Below, in pieces: positions 9,744 to 18,164 of a DNA stretch of 44,290 nucleotides. The DNA is taken from assembly GCF_017991995.1 (NCBI RefSeq), contig NZ_JAGOPN010000032.1:1-44290 (forward strand), written 5' to 3'. Position 1 is the stretch's first letter, and each line of letters begins with the position of its first letter. The DNA is from Pseudacidovorax sp. (lineage in GTDB: Bacteria > Pseudomonadota > Gammaproteobacteria > Burkholderiales > Burkholderiaceae_C). The notes below the pieces were generated by a model. That model had not been told where the DNA came from. It ran no database searches and worked only from the letters and a program-made list of their open reading frames with translations. The translations under genes and the position numbers were made by a program.

Positions 9744-10403
9744 ATGAAGAAACTGAATAAAGTGGCGATGATGTTTGCAGTCGCTGCGCTCGCCACGGCC
9801 GCCGGCGCGCAGACCAAGGTCACCGCCGCGAACGGTGGTCCCGTGATCGACAACTGGCAGAACGGCACTGGCGAGCTGGTCTGGAAGAACGGCACCAACG
9901 AACTCTGCTGGCGCGATGCCAACTGGACCCCCGCCACGGCCGCCGTGGGTTGCGATGGCGCTCTGGTTACCGCTGCCCCCGCTCCCGTTGCTGCGCCCCC
10001 GGCTGCCGTGACGCCGCCCGCGCCGCCTGCACCGCCGGCCGTTGCCGCTTCGAAGGTCACCTTCGCTGCCGACGCCTTCTTCGACTTCGACAAGTCGGTC
10101 CTGAAGCCGGAAGGCCGTGCCAAGCTGGACGATCTGGTCTCCAAGATCAAGGGCATCAACCTGGAAGTCATCATCGCCGTGGGTCACACCGACTCCATCG
10201 GTACCGATGCCTACAACCAGAAGCTGTCGGTGCGCCGTGCCGAAGCCGTGAAGGCCTATCTGGTCTCCAAGGGCATCGAACGCAACCGCGTGTACACCGA
10301 AGGCAAGGGCGAGAAGCAGCCCGTCGCCGACAACCGTACCAAGGAAGGCCGCGCCAAGAACCGTCGCGTGGAAATCGAAGTGGTCGGCACCCGCGCCAAC
10401 TGA
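9744..10403 (+). CDS. ompA: OmpA family outer-membrane protein
   Basis: A 219-residue protein starting MKKLNKVAMMFAVAALATAAGAQ, a signal peptide cleaved near residue 22. A short N-terminal part contains ELVWKNGTNELCWRDANW and two cysteines (LCW and GCDG) that could form a disulfide. An Ala/Pro linker (~75-105) leads into the C-terminal OmpA peptidoglycan-binding domain (~105-219), recognisable by FFDFDKSVLKPEGRAKLDDL, GHTDSIGTDAYNQKLS and NRRVEIEV. It has no eight-stranded OmpA barrel, which matches the short betaproteobacterial form. It probably tethers the outer membrane to the cell wall. The ATG at 9744 is chosen because of the signal peptide and the strong RBS AAGAGGAGA; the frame stays open upstream without meaning. 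A strong terminator follows. Confidence 0.93.
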   Translation: MKKLNKVAMMFAVAALATAAGAQTKVTAANGGPVIDNWQNGTGELVWKNGTNELCWRDANWTPATAAVGCDGALVTAAPAPVAAPPAAVTPPAPPAPPAVAASKVTFAADAFFDFDKSVLKPEGRAKLDDLVSKIKGINLEVIIAVGHTDSIGTDAYNQKLSVRRAEAVKAYLVSKGIERNRVYTEGKGEKQPVADNRTKEGRAKNRRVEIEVVGTRAN

Positions 10404-10420
10404 TTTCGATCAGCCCGCTG

Positions 10421-10447
10421 AAAACCCCGCCTCGGCGGGGTTTTTTT
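10421..10447 (+). terminator. Rho-independent terminator after ompA
   Basis: A stem AAAACCCCGC / GCGGGGTTTT with a 4-base loop (CTCG) is followed by a T run to 10447. It begins 17 bp after the ompA stop and separates ompA from ubiG. Confidence 0.92.
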
Positions 10448-10502
10448 ATGGCCATTCCTCGCATCCGGTCGATGACTTCGACGCGAACTCCATAATTCAA
10501 CG

Positions 10503-11231
10503 ATGACGGCAACTCATCCCAACGCAGATCCGGCCGAACTGGCCAAATTTTCTGAACTGGCCCACCGCTGGTGGGATGTGGACAGCGAATTCCGCCCCTT
10601 GCACGAGATCAATCCGTTGCGGCTCGAATGGATCGAGGGGCAGGTGCCTCTTGCGGGCCAGCGCGTGCTGGACGTTGGTTGTGGTGGCGGCATCCTATCG
10701 GATGCCATGGCGCGTCGCGGCGCCGACGTCCTGGGCATCGATCTGGCGGGCAAGGCGCTCAAGGTCGCGCAATTGCACGCCCTCGATGCAGGCACCCAGG
10801 GCGTGCGCTATCGCGAGGTGGCGGTGGAGGCGCTGGCCGAAGAGGCTCCCGGCAGCTTTGATGTCGTCACCTGCATGGAAATGCTGGAGCATGTGCCGAA
10901 GCCGGCTTCAGTGGTTCAGGCCTGCGCCAAGCTGGTCAAGCCTGGTGGATGGGTGTTCTTTTCCACCATCAATCGCAATGCCAAGGCGTTCATGCTGGCG
11001 ATCGTGGGCGCGGAGTACGTGCTGAACATGCTGCCGCGGGGAACCCATGAATACGCCAAGCTGATCCGGCCGGCGGAGCTTGCGGCGCACTGCCGGGCGG
11101 CATCGCTGATGATCGATCACTCGCGGGGGCTCCAATACAACCCGTTGACCCGCCGTTACTGGCTCAACGACGACGTGAGTGTCAACTACATGCTGGCAAC
11201 GCGGCGCGCGGTCCAGGCGGCCGGCGCATGA
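10503..11231 (+). CDS. ubiG: Ubiquinone biosynthesis O-methyltransferase
   Basis: A 242-residue SAM-dependent methyltransferase. The N-terminus carries the UbiG signature ELAHRWWDVDSEFRPLHEINPLRLEWI, and the SAM-binding motif LDVGCGGG is at 56-63. Further blocks are CMEMLEHVPKP, VFFSTINRNAKAF and the UbiG-specific LPRGTHEYAKLIRPAEL. It catalyses both O-methylation steps in ubiquinone synthesis and acts at the inner membrane face. A CATAAT at 10491-10496 could be a -10 element, but that would leave almost no leader, so this is uncertain. The stop overlaps the gph start by 4 bp (11228-11231), so the two are co-translated. Confidence 0.96.
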   Translation: MTATHPNADPAELAKFSELAHRWWDVDSEFRPLHEINPLRLEWIEGQVPLAGQRVLDVGCGGGILSDAMARRGADVLGIDLAGKALKVAQLHALDAGTQGVRYREVAVEALAEEAPGSFDVVTCMEMLEHVPKPASVVQACAKLVKPGGWVFFSTINRNAKAFMLAIVGAEYVLNMLPRGTHEYAKLIRPAELAAHCRAASLMIDHSRGLQYNPLTRRYWLNDDVSVNYMLATRRAVQAAGA

Positions 11232-11905
11232 GCACAGTGCCCTGGCTGGACATTCAGGCGGTCCTGTTCGATCTCGACGGCACCCTCGTCGACAGCGCGC
11301 CCGAACTGGGCGCGGCCGCCGATCGGATGCGGGTCGAACGGGGCATGGCCTCGCTGCCGCTGAGCGCCTACCGGTCCATGGCTGGCGCCGGTGCGCGAGG
11401 CATGCTGGGTGTGGCATTCGGGCTGCGACCCGAGGACGCGCAGTTCCCTGAGCTGAGGGAGGAGTTCTTCAAGAACTATGAAGCGCTCATGCTCGATGGC
11501 ACCCATGCCTTCGAGGGCGTCGAGGCACTCATCACCCAACTCGGCTCTCGTCGCCTGCCCTGGGGTGTGGTCACCAACAAGGCCAGCCGCTTCACGGTGC
11601 CACTGACTGGGAGCATGCCGTTGTTCCGCACAGCAGGGGCGATCATCAGCGGGGACACCACGCCGCATTCGAAGCCTCATCCGGCGCCGTTGCTCGAGGC
11701 GGCACGGCGCATGGGGGTGGACCCTGCCCGCTGCGTCTATGTGGGCGATGACCAGAGGGACATCGTCGCAGGTCGGGCCGCTGGCATGAGGACGGTTGCC
11801 GTTGCCTATGGCTACCTTGGCGCGGAGGCCGATGTCACCCTTTGGGAGGCGGATGCGGTGATTTCTTTGCCCCTCGACCTCTTGCAATGGTTGCCGTCGG
11901 CCTAA
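11228..11905 (+). CDS. gph: Phosphoglycolate phosphatase-like HAD hydrolase
   Basis: A 225-residue HAD-superfamily phosphatase. Motif I is FDLDGTLVDS (14-23, nucleophile D15), motif II is the VVTNK threonine near 115, motif III is the lysine in SKPHPAPLLEAA, and motif IV is YVGDDQRDI. A helical cap lies between motifs I and II, as in Gph. The likely reaction is 2-phosphoglycolate to glycolate, clearing a DNA-repair and metabolic by-product, but HAD substrate assignments are often loose. The ubiG-gph pairing with an ATGA overlap is common in proteobacteria and supports the name. Its TAA stop is part of the putative -10 box of ssrA. Confidence 0.88.
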   Translation: MSTVPWLDIQAVLFDLDGTLVDSAPELGAAADRMRVERGMASLPLSAYRSMAGAGARGMLGVAFGLRPEDAQFPELREEFFKNYEALMLDGTHAFEGVEALITQLGSRRLPWGVVTNKASRFTVPLTGSMPLFRTAGAIISGDTTPHSKPHPAPLLEAARRMGVDPARCVYVGDDQRDIVAGRAAGMRTVAVAYGYLGAEADVTLWEADAVISLPLDLLQWLPSA

Positions 11906-11908
11906 AAT
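11882..11908 (+). promoter_or_regulatory. Putative ssrA promoter inside the gph 3' end
   Basis: TTGCAA (11882-11887) and TAAAAT (11903-11908) are spaced by 15 bp and lie 11 bp before the tmRNA 5' end. The -10 box begins with the gph stop codon. The spacing is shorter than the ideal 17 bp. Confidence 0.5.
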
Positions 11909-11918
11909 GAACGGTTCT

Positions 11919-12304
11919 GGGGCTGCATTGGTTTCGACGTGGGTTCGGGACCGCAGTGGTGCATGTCGAGCTGAATGTGCTCGTAAAACAGATTCAAACA
12001 AACTAACTGCAAACGACGAACGTTTCGCACTCGCAGCCTAATCGCTGCGAGCCTTGCAACAGTCGGCCGATGGGCTGGGCAAGGGGGCGTTAGAGCAATC
12101 TGACGCCTCCCGGCTGCAAGGTTAATCACATTGGCTGGCGGCGGTCCGGGTACCTTGGGCCGTTGCGAGATCTAAGGGTGCTGGCTGTCGGCAAAGCGTG
12201 CGTCTGCGCGTTGCCGGTGGCGAGATCCAAAACAGAGCGCTAAACATGTAGATCTGCGCGGCGAAGGCTTGCGGACGGGGGTTCAAATCCCCCCAGCTCC
12301 ACCA
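11919..12304 (+). ncRNA. ssrA: Transfer-messenger RNA (tmRNA)
   Basis: The 386-nt RNA starts GGGGCTGCATTGGTTTCGAC and ends with a T-arm (GGGGTTCAAATCCCC), an acceptor strand CAGCTCC and encoded ACCA. The 5' GGGGCTG pairs with the 3' CAGCTCC through one G-U pair, making the tRNA-Ala-like acceptor stem. The resume codon GCA is at 12009 and the tag reads ANDERFALAA before TAA (12009-12041), the betaproteobacterial proteolysis tag. With SmpB it rescues stalled ribosomes and marks the product for ClpXP-type proteases. It is the one-piece form. Confidence 0.97.
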
Positions 12305-12335
12305 CACATCAGCGTTGCTATCGCCAACGCCCTCC

Positions 12336-12373
12336 GAGCCCGGACTGCGAGCCAGATCCGGGCTCATTTCTTT
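12336..12373 (+). terminator. Probable terminator of ssrA
   Basis: A 9-bp perfect stem GAGCCCGGA (12336-12344) / TCCGGGCTC (12357-12365) with a 12-nt loop is followed by a T-rich ATTTCTTTG. It sits 31 bp after the tmRNA end. Confidence 0.7.
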
Positions 12374-12423
12374 GATGCCTGCCTTGCCGCACCCTGTGAG
12401 ACAGAGCGCTGGGGCGAGCCCGC

Positions 12424-12449
12424 AAAAAAGCCCGGCGGTGCCGGGCTTT
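12424..12449 (-). terminator. Terminator of the small Lys-rich gene
   Basis: The stem AAAGCCCGGC / GCCGGGCTTT with a 3-base loop has its T run (AAAAAA on the plus strand, 12424-12429) on the minus-strand 3' side. It lies just downstream of the minus-strand gene ending at 12472. Confidence 0.85.
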
Positions 12450-12471
12450 CGTGCATGCGCTGATGCAGCGT

Positions 12472-12657
12472 TCAGGCGGCCTTGACGCTCTTCTTGGCCT
12501 TGGCCTTGTGGGCGACCTTGTGCTTGGTGGCCTTCTTGGTGTGCTTGGCCGAGGCGGCCTTCACGGCCGGCGCGTCGGTCGGCGCCGCGGCGGGGGCCTG
12601 GGCGAAGGCGCCGGTGGCGATCAGACCGGCGGTGGCGAAAGCGAGAAGCTTCTTCAT
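12472..12657 (-). CDS. Small secreted Lys/Ala-rich protein
   Basis: A 61-residue protein starting MKKLLAFATAGLIATGAFAQ, a textbook signal peptide with cleavage after AFA. The mature part is only about 40 residues: an Ala/Pro stretch followed by a strongly basic tail (KHTKKATKHKVAHKAKAKK). It should carry a high positive charge in the periplasm or outside the cell. The layout resembles acid-shock (Asr-like) and other small basic periplasmic proteins, but I do not recognise the family. The frame is open 42 codons upstream; the ATG at 12657 is chosen because of the signal peptide and an AAAGGA ribosome-binding site 8 bases before it. A terminator follows, so it is a single-gene unit, divergent from icd. 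Confidence 0.75.
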   Translation of the reverse strand: MKKLLAFATAGLIATGAFAQAPAAAPTDAPAVKAASAKHTKKATKHKVAHKAKAKKSVKAA

Positions 12658-12826
12658 AAGAACATCCTTTGGGATTGACGGTTTTTGGGACTGCCTTGAT
12701 GAGCACTCAGCCATACACGGGATCGTGGCCGGCTGCTTGTAAAACGGCGCAGACGCGATCCGGTTGACGGCGCCGGTGAACATCGCGCGGGTACCCCATG
12801 CGCCCCGTCGCCTGGAGGGCCGCGTC

Positions 12827-12832
12827 TAGAAT
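12827..12832 (+). promoter_or_regulatory. Possible -10 element for icd
   Basis: TAGAAT occurs 79 bp before the icd ATG in the divergent intergenic region, but there is no good -35 hexamer at the expected distance. Weak support. Confidence 0.25.
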
Positions 12833-12911
12833 TCCTTGCCACGCCGGCCCATCCGCGGCTGAGCGCGACCGTTGTCGTACGAAGTGGCGCTTCTTCCACC
12901 CAAGCTCATCC

Positions 12912-14177
12912 ATGTCCAGCTACCAGCACATCCAAGTCCCGGCGGAGGGCCGGAAGATCACCGTCAATGCCGACAACACGCTCGACGTGCCGGACCAGGT
13001 GATCATCCCCTTCATCGAAGGCGACGGCGTCGGTCGCGACGTGACGCCGGTGATGCTCAAAGTGGTGGATGCGGCGGTGGCCCAGGCCTATGGCGGCGCC
13101 CGCAAGATCCACTGGATGGAGATCTATGCTGGCGGCAAGTCCACCCAGCTCTATGGTCCCGACGTCTGGCTGCCTGACGAAACCCTCGCTGCGGTGCGCG
13201 ACTACGTCGTCTCGATCAAGGGGCCGCTGACGACGCCCGTCGGCGGCGGAATCCGCAGCCTGAACGTCGCGCTGCGCCAGCAGCTCGACCTGTACGTGTG
13301 CCTGCGCCCGGTGCGCTATTTCAATGGCGTGCCTTCGCCGCTGCGCGAGCCGAGCAAGACCGACATGGCCATCTTCCGCGAGAACTCAGAGGACATCTAC
13401 GCCGGCATCGAGTACGAGGCCCGCTCCGAGAAGGCGCAGAAGCTGATCCGCTTCCTGGTGGACGAGCTGGGTGCCAAGACCATCCGCTTCCCCGAGACCT
13501 CGGCCATCGGCCTCAAGCCGGTGTCCATCGAAGGCACGGAGCGCTTGGTGCGCAAGGCCATCCAGTACGCCATCGACAACGACAAGCCCAGTGTCACGCT
13601 CGTGCACAAGGGCAACATCATGAAGTTCACCGAGGGCGGCTTCCGCGAATGGGGCTACGCCCTGGCGGCGCGCGAGTTCGGCGGCCAGCCCATCGACGGC
13701 GGACCGTGGCTGCGGGTCAAGAGCCCGAAGACCGGCAAGGACATCGTCATCAAGGACGTGATCGCCGATGCCTTCCTGCAGCAGATCCTGCTGCGGCCCG
13801 CCGAGTATTCGGTGATCGCCACGCTCAACCTGAACGGCGACTACATCTCCGACGCGCTCGCGGCGCAGGTGGGCGGCATCGGGATCGCACCGGGCGCCAA
13901 CATGTCCGACACCGTGGCCATGTTCGAGGCCACGCACGGCACGGCGCCCAAGTACGCCGGCAAGGACTACGTCAACCCAGGCTCCAGCATCCTCTCGGCC
14001 GAGATGATGCTGCGCCACATGGGCTGGAAGGAAGCGGCGGACCTGATCATCCGGGCCATGGAGGCGGCGATCCAGAGCAAGCGGGTCACCTATGACTTCG
14101 CGCGGCTGATGGATGGCGCGACGCAGGTGAGCTGCTCCGGCTTTGGTCAGGTGATGATCGACGCCATGGCCGAGTAA
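12912..14177 (+). CDS. icd: Isocitrate dehydrogenase (NADP+)
   Basis: A 421-residue protein of the E. coli Icd type. It starts [19 protein letters not shown] and includes [17 protein letters not shown]. The substrate-binding and phosphorylation-site segment [15 protein letters not shown] contains the serine that AceK modifies in enteric relatives. It ends with [23 protein letters not shown], the metal- and cofactor-binding block. It oxidatively decarboxylates isocitrate to 2-oxoglutarate in the TCA cycle. The frame is open for 38 codons further upstream, but the ATG at 12912 gives the normal N-terminus; no strong SD precedes it. The gene is monocistronic and divergent from the small Lys-rich gene. 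Confidence 0.95.
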   Translation: MSSYQHIQVPAEGRKITVNADNTLDVPDQVIIPFIEGDGVGRDVTPVMLKVVDAAVAQAYGGARKIHWMEIYAGGKSTQLYGPDVWLPDETLAAVRDYVVSIKGPLTTPVGGGIRSLNVALRQQLDLYVCLRPVRYFNGVPSPLREPSKTDMAIFRENSEDIYAGIEYEARSEKAQKLIRFLVDELGAKTIRFPETSAIGLKPVSIEGTERLVRKAIQYAIDNDKPSVTLVHKGNIMKFTEGGFREWGYALAAREFGGQPIDGGPWLRVKSPKTGKDIVIKDVIADAFLQQILLRPAEYSVIATLNLNGDYISDALAAQVGGIGIAPGANMSDTVAMFEATHGTAPKYAGKDYVNPGSSILSAEMMLRHMGWKEAADLIIRAMEAAIQSKRVTYDFARLMDGATQVSCSGFGQVMIDAMAE

Positions 14178-14324
14178 CGGGGCCGCCGCCCGATGCGCCG
14201 CACGTTGCGGCGGCGCGTACGGCCTTCATCGAGCGCGGCGCACGCGTCCCCGCGACGCTTCCTACAGCCGCATGGACGTGGCATGACAGGGTAGGGGCTC
14301 CATCGTTTGCCAAGGAGCCTCCCC

Positions 14325-14822
14325 ATGCCCATGAAGACCGTCCAGGACCTGTTCATCCACGACCTGTCCGACACCTACAGCGCCGAGAAGCAGATGACCC
14401 GCTCGCTCCCCAAGATGGCGCGCGCGGCGACCAATCCCGAGTTGCAGGCCGCCTTCGAAGCCCACTTGGAAGAGACGCGCGCGCAGGTCGAACGCATCGA
14501 GCAGGTCGCCGAGCAGTGTGGCTTCAAGCTCAAGCGCATCAAGTGCGAGGGCATGGAGGGCTTGATCGAGGAAGCGACCTCGCTCATCGACCAGATCGAA
14601 GCAGGCCCGGTGCTCGATGCGGCGCTCATCGCTTCGGCGCAGAAGGCAGAGCACTACGAAATCGCCGGCTACACCTCGCTGTGCCTGGTGGCGCAGAAGC
14701 TGGGCTTCCAGGAGGCAGTCTCGCTGCTCAAGGAGACTTTGGGCGAGGAGCAGGCCACGGACCAGCGGCTGGGCACGTTGGCGGAGGCGATGCAGATCGA
14801 CGAGGCGCAGGCTGCCGCCTGA
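14325..14822 (+). CDS. DUF892 (YciE/YciF) ferritin-like protein
   Basis: A 165-residue all-helical protein that fits the DUF892/YciF family: it opens with VQDLFIHDLSDTYSAEKQMTRSLP and continues with AFEAHLEETRAQVERIEQV and AEHYEIAGYTSLCLVAQKLG. These blocks place Glu and His residues (EKQ, EAHLEET, EHYEI) where ferritin-like folds bind metals. Members are linked to stress responses in bacteria, but a biochemical role is not settled. The ATG at 14325 is preferred over the one at 14331 because AAGGAG lies 7 bases upstream. It stands alone, 147 bp after icd. Confidence 0.88.
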   Translation: MPMKTVQDLFIHDLSDTYSAEKQMTRSLPKMARAATNPELQAAFEAHLEETRAQVERIEQVAEQCGFKLKRIKCEGMEGLIEEATSLIDQIEAGPVLDAALIASAQKAEHYEIAGYTSLCLVAQKLGFQEAVSLLKETLGEEQATDQRLGTLAEAMQIDEAQAAA

Positions 14823-14904
14823 GCCGGCGCCAATCCGCATATTGATGCCTGCCGCGTGCCCTGATACGGAAGGGCGCATCTGCGCCCTCCGTCAGGCTCG
14901 GGAA

Positions 14905-14930
14905 CGAAACCCCGCCAGCGCGGGGTTTCG
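14905..14930. terminator. Strong hairpin between the DUF892 gene and the VWA gene
   Basis: An 11-bp perfect stem CGAAACCCCGC (14905-14915) / GCGGGGTTTCG (14920-14930) with a 4-base loop lies between convergent genes. A short T-containing tail follows on the plus side. A second hairpin, AGGGCGCA/TGCGCCCT, lies about 20 bp before it. It probably ends transcription of the DUF892 gene and may serve both directions. Confidence 0.65.
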
Positions 14931-15001
14931 TGCTTTCTCCCGTGGGCCTGCAAGTGACTCGGCGCTGACAACGCCACTCGGCCGCCGCGCCGCTGGCAGG
15001 C

Positions 15002-16060
15002 TTACAGAATCCGGTTGAACCACAGCAATGACAGGCCCGCTGCCAGCAGCGACAGGGCGGCCGCCGCGATGGCGAACAGTGCGGAGACCTCGGTTTCCTT
15101 CTTTTCGACCGTCAGGCGCGAGCTGAGGGTTTCGTAGACCTTGTGCAGGTCCTGCGCGGTGCCGGCGTAGAAGTACTCGGCGGCCGTCCGGTTGGCGACC
15201 GCCTTCAGCGTTTCCTCGTCCAGACGCACGCGCATCGACCAGCCTTCGAAGCCGATGGTTTCGCCATCCACCGTACCCACCCCGACGGTATAGACGCGCA
15301 CCCCCCGATCGGCCGCGGCCTTGGCGGCGTCCAGTGGATCGACGCCGGTGGTGCGCTGGCCGTCGGTCAACATGATGATTGCGGCCGACGAGTAGGAGCC
15401 TGGCGCGACAGGCTTGAACGGCTCGGCCGGCTTGCGCCCCGCGCGATCCAGCGAGATGCCCTGCTGTCGACTTTGCGGCCCGAAGTCGGCGATGTCGATG
15501 CCGGCATCGGGGAAGAGCGTGGCCAGCGACACCACGATGGCATTGCCCGTGGCCGTGGCCCGCTGCAACTGGAAGGAATCGATGGCGGCCACCAGCTCAT
15601 CGCGGCTGGTGGTAGGCAACTGCGCCACGTTGGCGCTGCCGGCGAAGGCCACGACGCCCACCTTGACGTTGCGCGGCAGGTCCTTGATGAAGGCCTTGGC
15701 GGCTTCCTGCGCGGCCACCAGCCGGTTGGGCTTCACGTCCTCGGCCCGCATGCTGCCTGACACGTCCATCGCCAGGATGATGGTCTGCTGGTTGGAGGGC
15801 AGGGTGATTACCGCCAGCGGGCGGGCCGCGGCGAGCAGCATGGCTGTGATCGCGAGCAGGAAGAGCACGGGTGGCAGGTGCCTGCGCAGCGACTGCCGTG
15901 CGCCCAGCGCCTCGCGCACGATGGACAGGCTGGCATAGCGCACGGCCAGCTTCTTCTTGCGCCGGATCAGCCACACGTACAGCAGCACCAGCGCAGGCAC
16001 CAGCAGCAGCAGCCACAGGAACTGCGGCCAGAGGAAGGTCAGGGGCAGCGTGGCATTCAT
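15002..16060 (-). CDS. VWA-domain membrane protein (BatA-like)
   Basis: A 352-residue protein with two N-terminal membrane segments (~12-32 and ~63-82), a von Willebrand A domain (~90-300) and a C-terminal membrane segment (~325-348). The metal-ion-dependent adhesion site is DVSGSM at 99-104, with the conserved threonine/aspartate positions later (IIMLTDGQRTTG). This is the Bacteroides aerotolerance BatA-like arrangement. Its start overlaps the DUF58 stop by 4 bp. Together with DUF58 and MoxR it forms the usual MoxR-DUF58-VWA set, thought to act as a chaperone-like or metal-insertion system on an unknown periplasmic or membrane client. No second VWA (BatB) or TPR gene follows. Confidence 0.88.
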   Translation of the reverse strand: MNATLPLTFLWPQFLWLLLLVPALVLLYVWLIRRKKKLAVRYASLSIVREALGARQSLRRHLPPVLFLLAITAMLLAAARPLAVITLPSNQQTIILAMDVSGSMRAEDVKPNRLVAAQEAAKAFIKDLPRNVKVGVVAFAGSANVAQLPTTSRDELVAAIDSFQLQRATATGNAIVVSLATLFPDAGIDIADFGPQSRQQGISLDRAGRKPAEPFKPVAPGSYSSAAIIMLTDGQRTTGVDPLDAAKAAADRGVRVYTVGVGTVDGETIGFEGWSMRVRLDEETLKAVANRTAAEYFYAGTAQDLHKVYETLSSRLTVEKKETEVSALFAIAAAALSLLAAGLSLLWFNRIL

Positions 16061-17055
16061 CGCAGTTCTCCAGCGCGTCGTGGCGGCGCGCCGGTCGCGC
16101 GCACCCGGCGACGGCGCATGTCGGCAAATCGGACGATGGCTTCGACCAGATCGTCGGCGGTGGAGAGCTCCAGTGCATCGACGCCGGCGTTGGCCAGGGC
16201 CTCGCGCAGGGCGTCCTCGCGCTCCGCGGCGAGCTTGGCGAAGCGGCGGCGGAAGGCCGCGTCGTGGGTGTCGACCCAGACCTGCTCGCCGGTTTCGGCA
16301 TCGGCCAGCGGCACCAGGCCCAGGTCGGGCAGCTCGCGCTCCAGGGGGTCGAACAGGCGCACGGCCACCACTTCGTGGCGCTGGGCCAGGCGCGCAAGGG
16401 GCTTCTCCCAGCCGGGCTCCGTGAGGAAGTCGGAAACGACGAAGACGGTGCTGCGCCGGGGCATCAATCCTGCTGCCGACTGCAGCATGTCGGCCAGCCG
16501 GGTCATGCCGCGGTGGGGCGCCTTGGTGTCCGTTGCGGCATGCGCACGGCGTTCCATCTCGTGCAGCAACCGCAGCACGTGCGTTCGGCTGCTCCGCGGG
16601 GGCAGCACGGCCTCGAGGTCATGACCGTAGACCAATGCCCCCACGCGGTTGCCGTGGCGCGTGAGCAGTCGCGCGAGCACACCGACGAAGCCGGCCGAGA
16701 TCTCGCGCTTGGCCCTCGGGCCGGAGCCGAAATCCACCGAGCGGCTCAGATCCAGCACGAACCAGGCGGCCATCTCCCGGTCTTCGGTGAAGACGCGCAC
16801 GTGCGGCACCTGCTGGCGCGCGGTGACGTTCCAGTCGATGTGGCGCACGTCGTCGTGCATCTGGTATTCGCGCAGGTCGGCCAGGTCCAGGCCGGTGCCG
16901 CGCATCAGCGTGCGGTAGTCGCCTTGCAGCAGGCCGTCGAGGCGGCGGATGACGGTCCACTCCAGCCGGCGCAGCAGCCGGTCGGCCGCCCCGGCCTCGG
17001 GAGCCGGGTCGTTGGCCGCCGGCAGGGCGGCGGGCTTGCGGCGCCACAGCTTCAT
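16057..17055 (-). CDS. DUF58 domain-containing protein
   Basis: A 332-residue soluble protein. The DUF58 signature block lies near residue 60: GDYRTLMRGTGLDLADLREYQ, followed by DDVRHIDWNVTARQ. A VWA-like fold follows (WFVLDLSRSVDFGSG), where DLSRS replaces the usual MIDAS DxSxS. Family members accompany MoxR ATPases. The start abuts the moxR stop without a gap (TGAATG), and its own stop overlaps the VWA start by 4 bp, so the three genes are translated as a coupled set. Its molecular role is unknown. Confidence 0.88.
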   Translation of the reverse strand: MKLWRRKPAALPAANDPAPEAGAADRLLRRLEWTVIRRLDGLLQGDYRTLMRGTGLDLADLREYQMHDDVRHIDWNVTARQQVPHVRVFTEDREMAAWFVLDLSRSVDFGSGPRAKREISAGFVGVLARLLTRHGNRVGALVYGHDLEAVLPPRSSRTHVLRLLHEMERRAHAATDTKAPHRGMTRLADMLQSAAGLMPRRSTVFVVSDFLTEPGWEKPLARLAQRHEVVAVRLFDPLERELPDLGLVPLADAETGEQVWVDTHDAAFRRRFAKLAAEREDALREALANAGVDALELSTADDLVEAIVRFADMRRRRVRATGAPPRRAGELR

Positions 17056-18072
17056 TCAGGCCACCAGCTTGTCGTGTTCGAGTGGCCGCGGAGGCGCGGG
17101 CACGGCGCGCATGATCTTCTCGATCAGCAGATCGGGCGTGAGGCCTTCCGACAGGCCCTCGTACGACAGCGTCACCCGGTGGCGCAGCACGTCGGGCACC
17201 AGGTCGCTCATGTCCTCGGGCAGCACGTAGGCCCGCCCGCGCAGCATGGCGAGAGCGCGTGCGCCTTCGGCCAGGCCGATGGTGGCGCGCGGGCTGGCGC
17301 CAAAGGTGATGAAGCGGCGCGTGTCCTTGAGGCCGAACTTTTCGGGATTGCGCGTGGCGGAGATCAGCTTGACCGCGTACTGGATCAGCGACGGGTCGAC
17401 ATACACCTGCCGCGACTGGGCCTGCAACGCCGCCAGCTGCTCGATGGTGGCCACCGGCGCGGCCTCCAGCTTCTCGCCGATCACCCGCTGGACGATGACG
17501 AACTCCTCGTCGTCGGTGGGGTAGTCGACCAGCACCTTCATCATGAAGCGATCCACCTGGGCTTCGGGCAAGGGATAGGTGCCTTCGGTCTCGATGGGGT
17601 TCTGCGTGGCCATGACCAGGAAGGGGCGCGGCACGCGGTGCGTCTCGCCGGCGATGGTCACCTGGCGTTCCTGCATCACCTCCAGAAGCGCGCTCTGCAC
17701 CTTGGCGGGCGCGCGGTTGATTTCGTCGGCCAGCAGCAGGTTGGCGAAGACCGGGCCGAGCGAGGTCGAGAAATCGCCGGTCTTCTGGTTGTAGATGCGC
17801 GTGCCCACCAGATCGGCCGGCACCAGGTCAGGCGTGAACTGGATGCGCTTGAAGCTGCCGCGCATGGTCTCGGCCAGCGTCTTGACGGTGAGCGTCTTGG
17901 CGAGGCCCGGTACGCCTTCGACCAGCAGGTGGCCGCCGGCCAGCATGGCCACCATCACCCGTTCGAGGAAGCGGTCCTGGCCCACCACCACGCGCTTGAC
18001 CTGGTAGAGGATCTGTTCCATCAGCTCGGCGGTGGTGGCAGCGGTGTCGGGCAGGGCGGTCGGTGTGGTCAT
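17056..18072 (-). CDS. MoxR-family AAA+ ATPase
   Basis: A 338-residue AAA+ protein. Walker A is GVPGLAKT (53-60), Walker B is LLLADEINR (112-120), sensor 1 is ATQNPIETEGTYPLPEAQ, with the MoxR-specific LPEAQ(V/L)DRFMM motif. The first membrane-free helix VVVGQDRFLERVM is typical. The ATG at 18072 is chosen because GGAAG lies before it; an ATG 48 bp upstream would add an unrelated tail. MoxR ATPases act with DUF58 and VWA proteins to mature or activate other proteins. An HtrA-like protease gene ends 92 bp upstream in the same direction. Confidence 0.92.
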   Translation of the reverse strand: MTTPTALPDTAATTAELMEQILYQVKRVVVGQDRFLERVMVAMLAGGHLLVEGVPGLAKTLTVKTLAETMRGSFKRIQFTPDLVPADLVGTRIYNQKTGDFSTSLGPVFANLLLADEINRAPAKVQSALLEVMQERQVTIAGETHRVPRPFLVMATQNPIETEGTYPLPEAQVDRFMMKVLVDYPTDDEEFVIVQRVIGEKLEAAPVATIEQLAALQAQSRQVYVDPSLIQYAVKLISATRNPEKFGLKDTRRFITFGASPRATIGLAEGARALAMLRGRAYVLPEDMSDLVPDVLRHRVTLSYEGLSEGLTPDLLIEKIMRAVPAPPRPLEHDKLVA

Positions 18073-18164
18073 GAGGCTTCCGGTGGACGGTCGGTAGGCG
18101 GCGGTCTGTGGATGGGGCAATCACGATGCCAGCCGCACGGGCTGGCGCTGGGCGGCGGACAGCG

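Noticed and set aside
14178-14324. GCGCCGC/GCGGCGC hairpin after icd as a terminator
   Set aside because: There is no T run and the sequence is generally GC-rich, so support is too weak.
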